6,357 nt of DNA, taken from JBGAWK01 sp044227665 (GTDB lineage Bacteria > Bacteroidota > Bacteroidia > Chitinophagales > JADIYW01). Made by a program: the position numbers and the translations under genes. This document shows, one piece after another, positions 6,119-6,357 of the stretch. The DNA lies in NCBI GenBank assembly GCA_044227665.1, contig JBGAWK010000088.1, forward strand, positions 1 through 6,357, written 5' to 3'. A model generated the notes under the pieces. The model searched no databases, was not told where the DNA came from, and saw nothing but the letters and a program-made list of their open reading frames with translations. The stretch's first letter is position 1. The number at the start of each line of letters is the position of its first letter.

Positions 6119-6357
6119 CTAAAATTCACAGTCTATGCACTTGTCTATTTTAATATTTTGATTTATTACAGATTCAATAACTTCTCCCGAATTCAACACC
6201 TTAAATTCTGTACGTCTATTCATTTGATGCTCTTCTTCGGCACACTTGACTCCATTAACACAGGTATTTACTGGCTTTGTTTCGCCATATCCTACTGCAA
6301 TTATCCTTTCAGATTTTATCCCACGATTTACCAACCATTGCTTAGCGGCATCGGCAC
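6119..6357 (-). CDS. OmpA-family protein, C-terminal peptidoglycan-binding end (partial, start outside window)
   Basis: The frame is open from the right edge to the TAG at 6119-6121, giving 78 visible residues. It begins ADAAKQWLVNRGIKSERI, continues AVGYGETKPV, and then EEEHQMNRRTEFKVL, which is the second half of an OmpA C-terminal domain. These domains bind meso-diaminopimelate of peptidoglycan through a conserved Asp (upstream, not visible) and Arg (in the NRRTEF segment), anchoring an outer-membrane protein or lipoprotein to the wall. The inserted NTCVNGVKCAEEEHQ loop with two cysteines is typical of Bacteroidetes members. After the domain there is a short tail with a near-terminal CIDC. 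What precedes the domain (barrel, TPR/PD40 repeats or lipoprotein linker) is outside the window. An internal TTG at 6334 is only an apparent start; the homologous frame continues past it. The gene is convergent with aspS. Confidence 0.93.
   Translation of the reverse strand, partial: ADAAKQWLVNRGIKSERIIAVGYGETKPVNTCVNGVKCAEEEHQMNRRTEFKVLNSGEVIESVINQNIKIDKCIDCEF

Noticed and set aside
6119..6334. OmpA-family gene starting at the TTG at 6334
   Set aside because: The homologous frame continues upstream (ADAAKQW) to the window edge without a stop, so this is an internal codon and the real start lies outside.

Overview
The window looks like a chromosomal segment of a Bacteroidota (Bacteroidetes) bacterium. 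The reasons are AT-rich DNA, putative -7 promoter elements of the Bacteroidetes type (TAnnTTTG), no strong Shine-Dalgarno sequences, an aspartyl-tRNA synthetase starting MYRTHTCGEL, an outer-membrane protein resembling DUF5723, an OmpA-type C-terminus with the Bacteroidetes-style C-x(5)-C...EEEHQMNRRTEF insert, and a very large secreted protein built of roughly 95-residue Ig/cadherin-like repeats. I cannot name a genus.

Layout. Positions 1-2574 (minus strand) hold the first 858 codons of a giant repeat protein, open to the left edge. It has a signal peptide, one divergent N-terminal domain, one cysteine-free repeat, then a run of tandem-95 units with four cysteines each. Positions 2575-2866 are an AT-rich divergent intergenic region with a candidate promoter on each strand. 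Positions 2867-4243 (plus) encode a putative outer-membrane beta-barrel protein, most like DUF5723. A 64-base gap containing a dyad and a candidate promoter leads to aspS (4308-6050, plus). A hairpin at 6071-6102 separates aspS from the convergent 3' end of an OmpA-family gene (6119 to beyond 6357, minus).

How the genes relate. Three of the four gene products are envelope or secreted proteins; aspS is a housekeeping gene that seems to have its own promoter. The repeat protein and the barrel protein are divergently transcribed from candidate -7 elements of identical sequence, which permits but does not prove co-regulation. The repeat protein is probably a surface adhesin or matrix-like protein; its C-terminus, which would show whether it is a type IX secretion or gliding-type cargo, lies outside the window.

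I see no CRISPR array, tRNA, rRNA, transposase, phage gene or defence system, and no convincing new multi-gene system. The most unusual observations are in the repeat protein: two repeat subtypes whose residues covary perfectly, and one repeat carrying an inserted C-x2-C-x4-C-x2-C-x4-C cluster.
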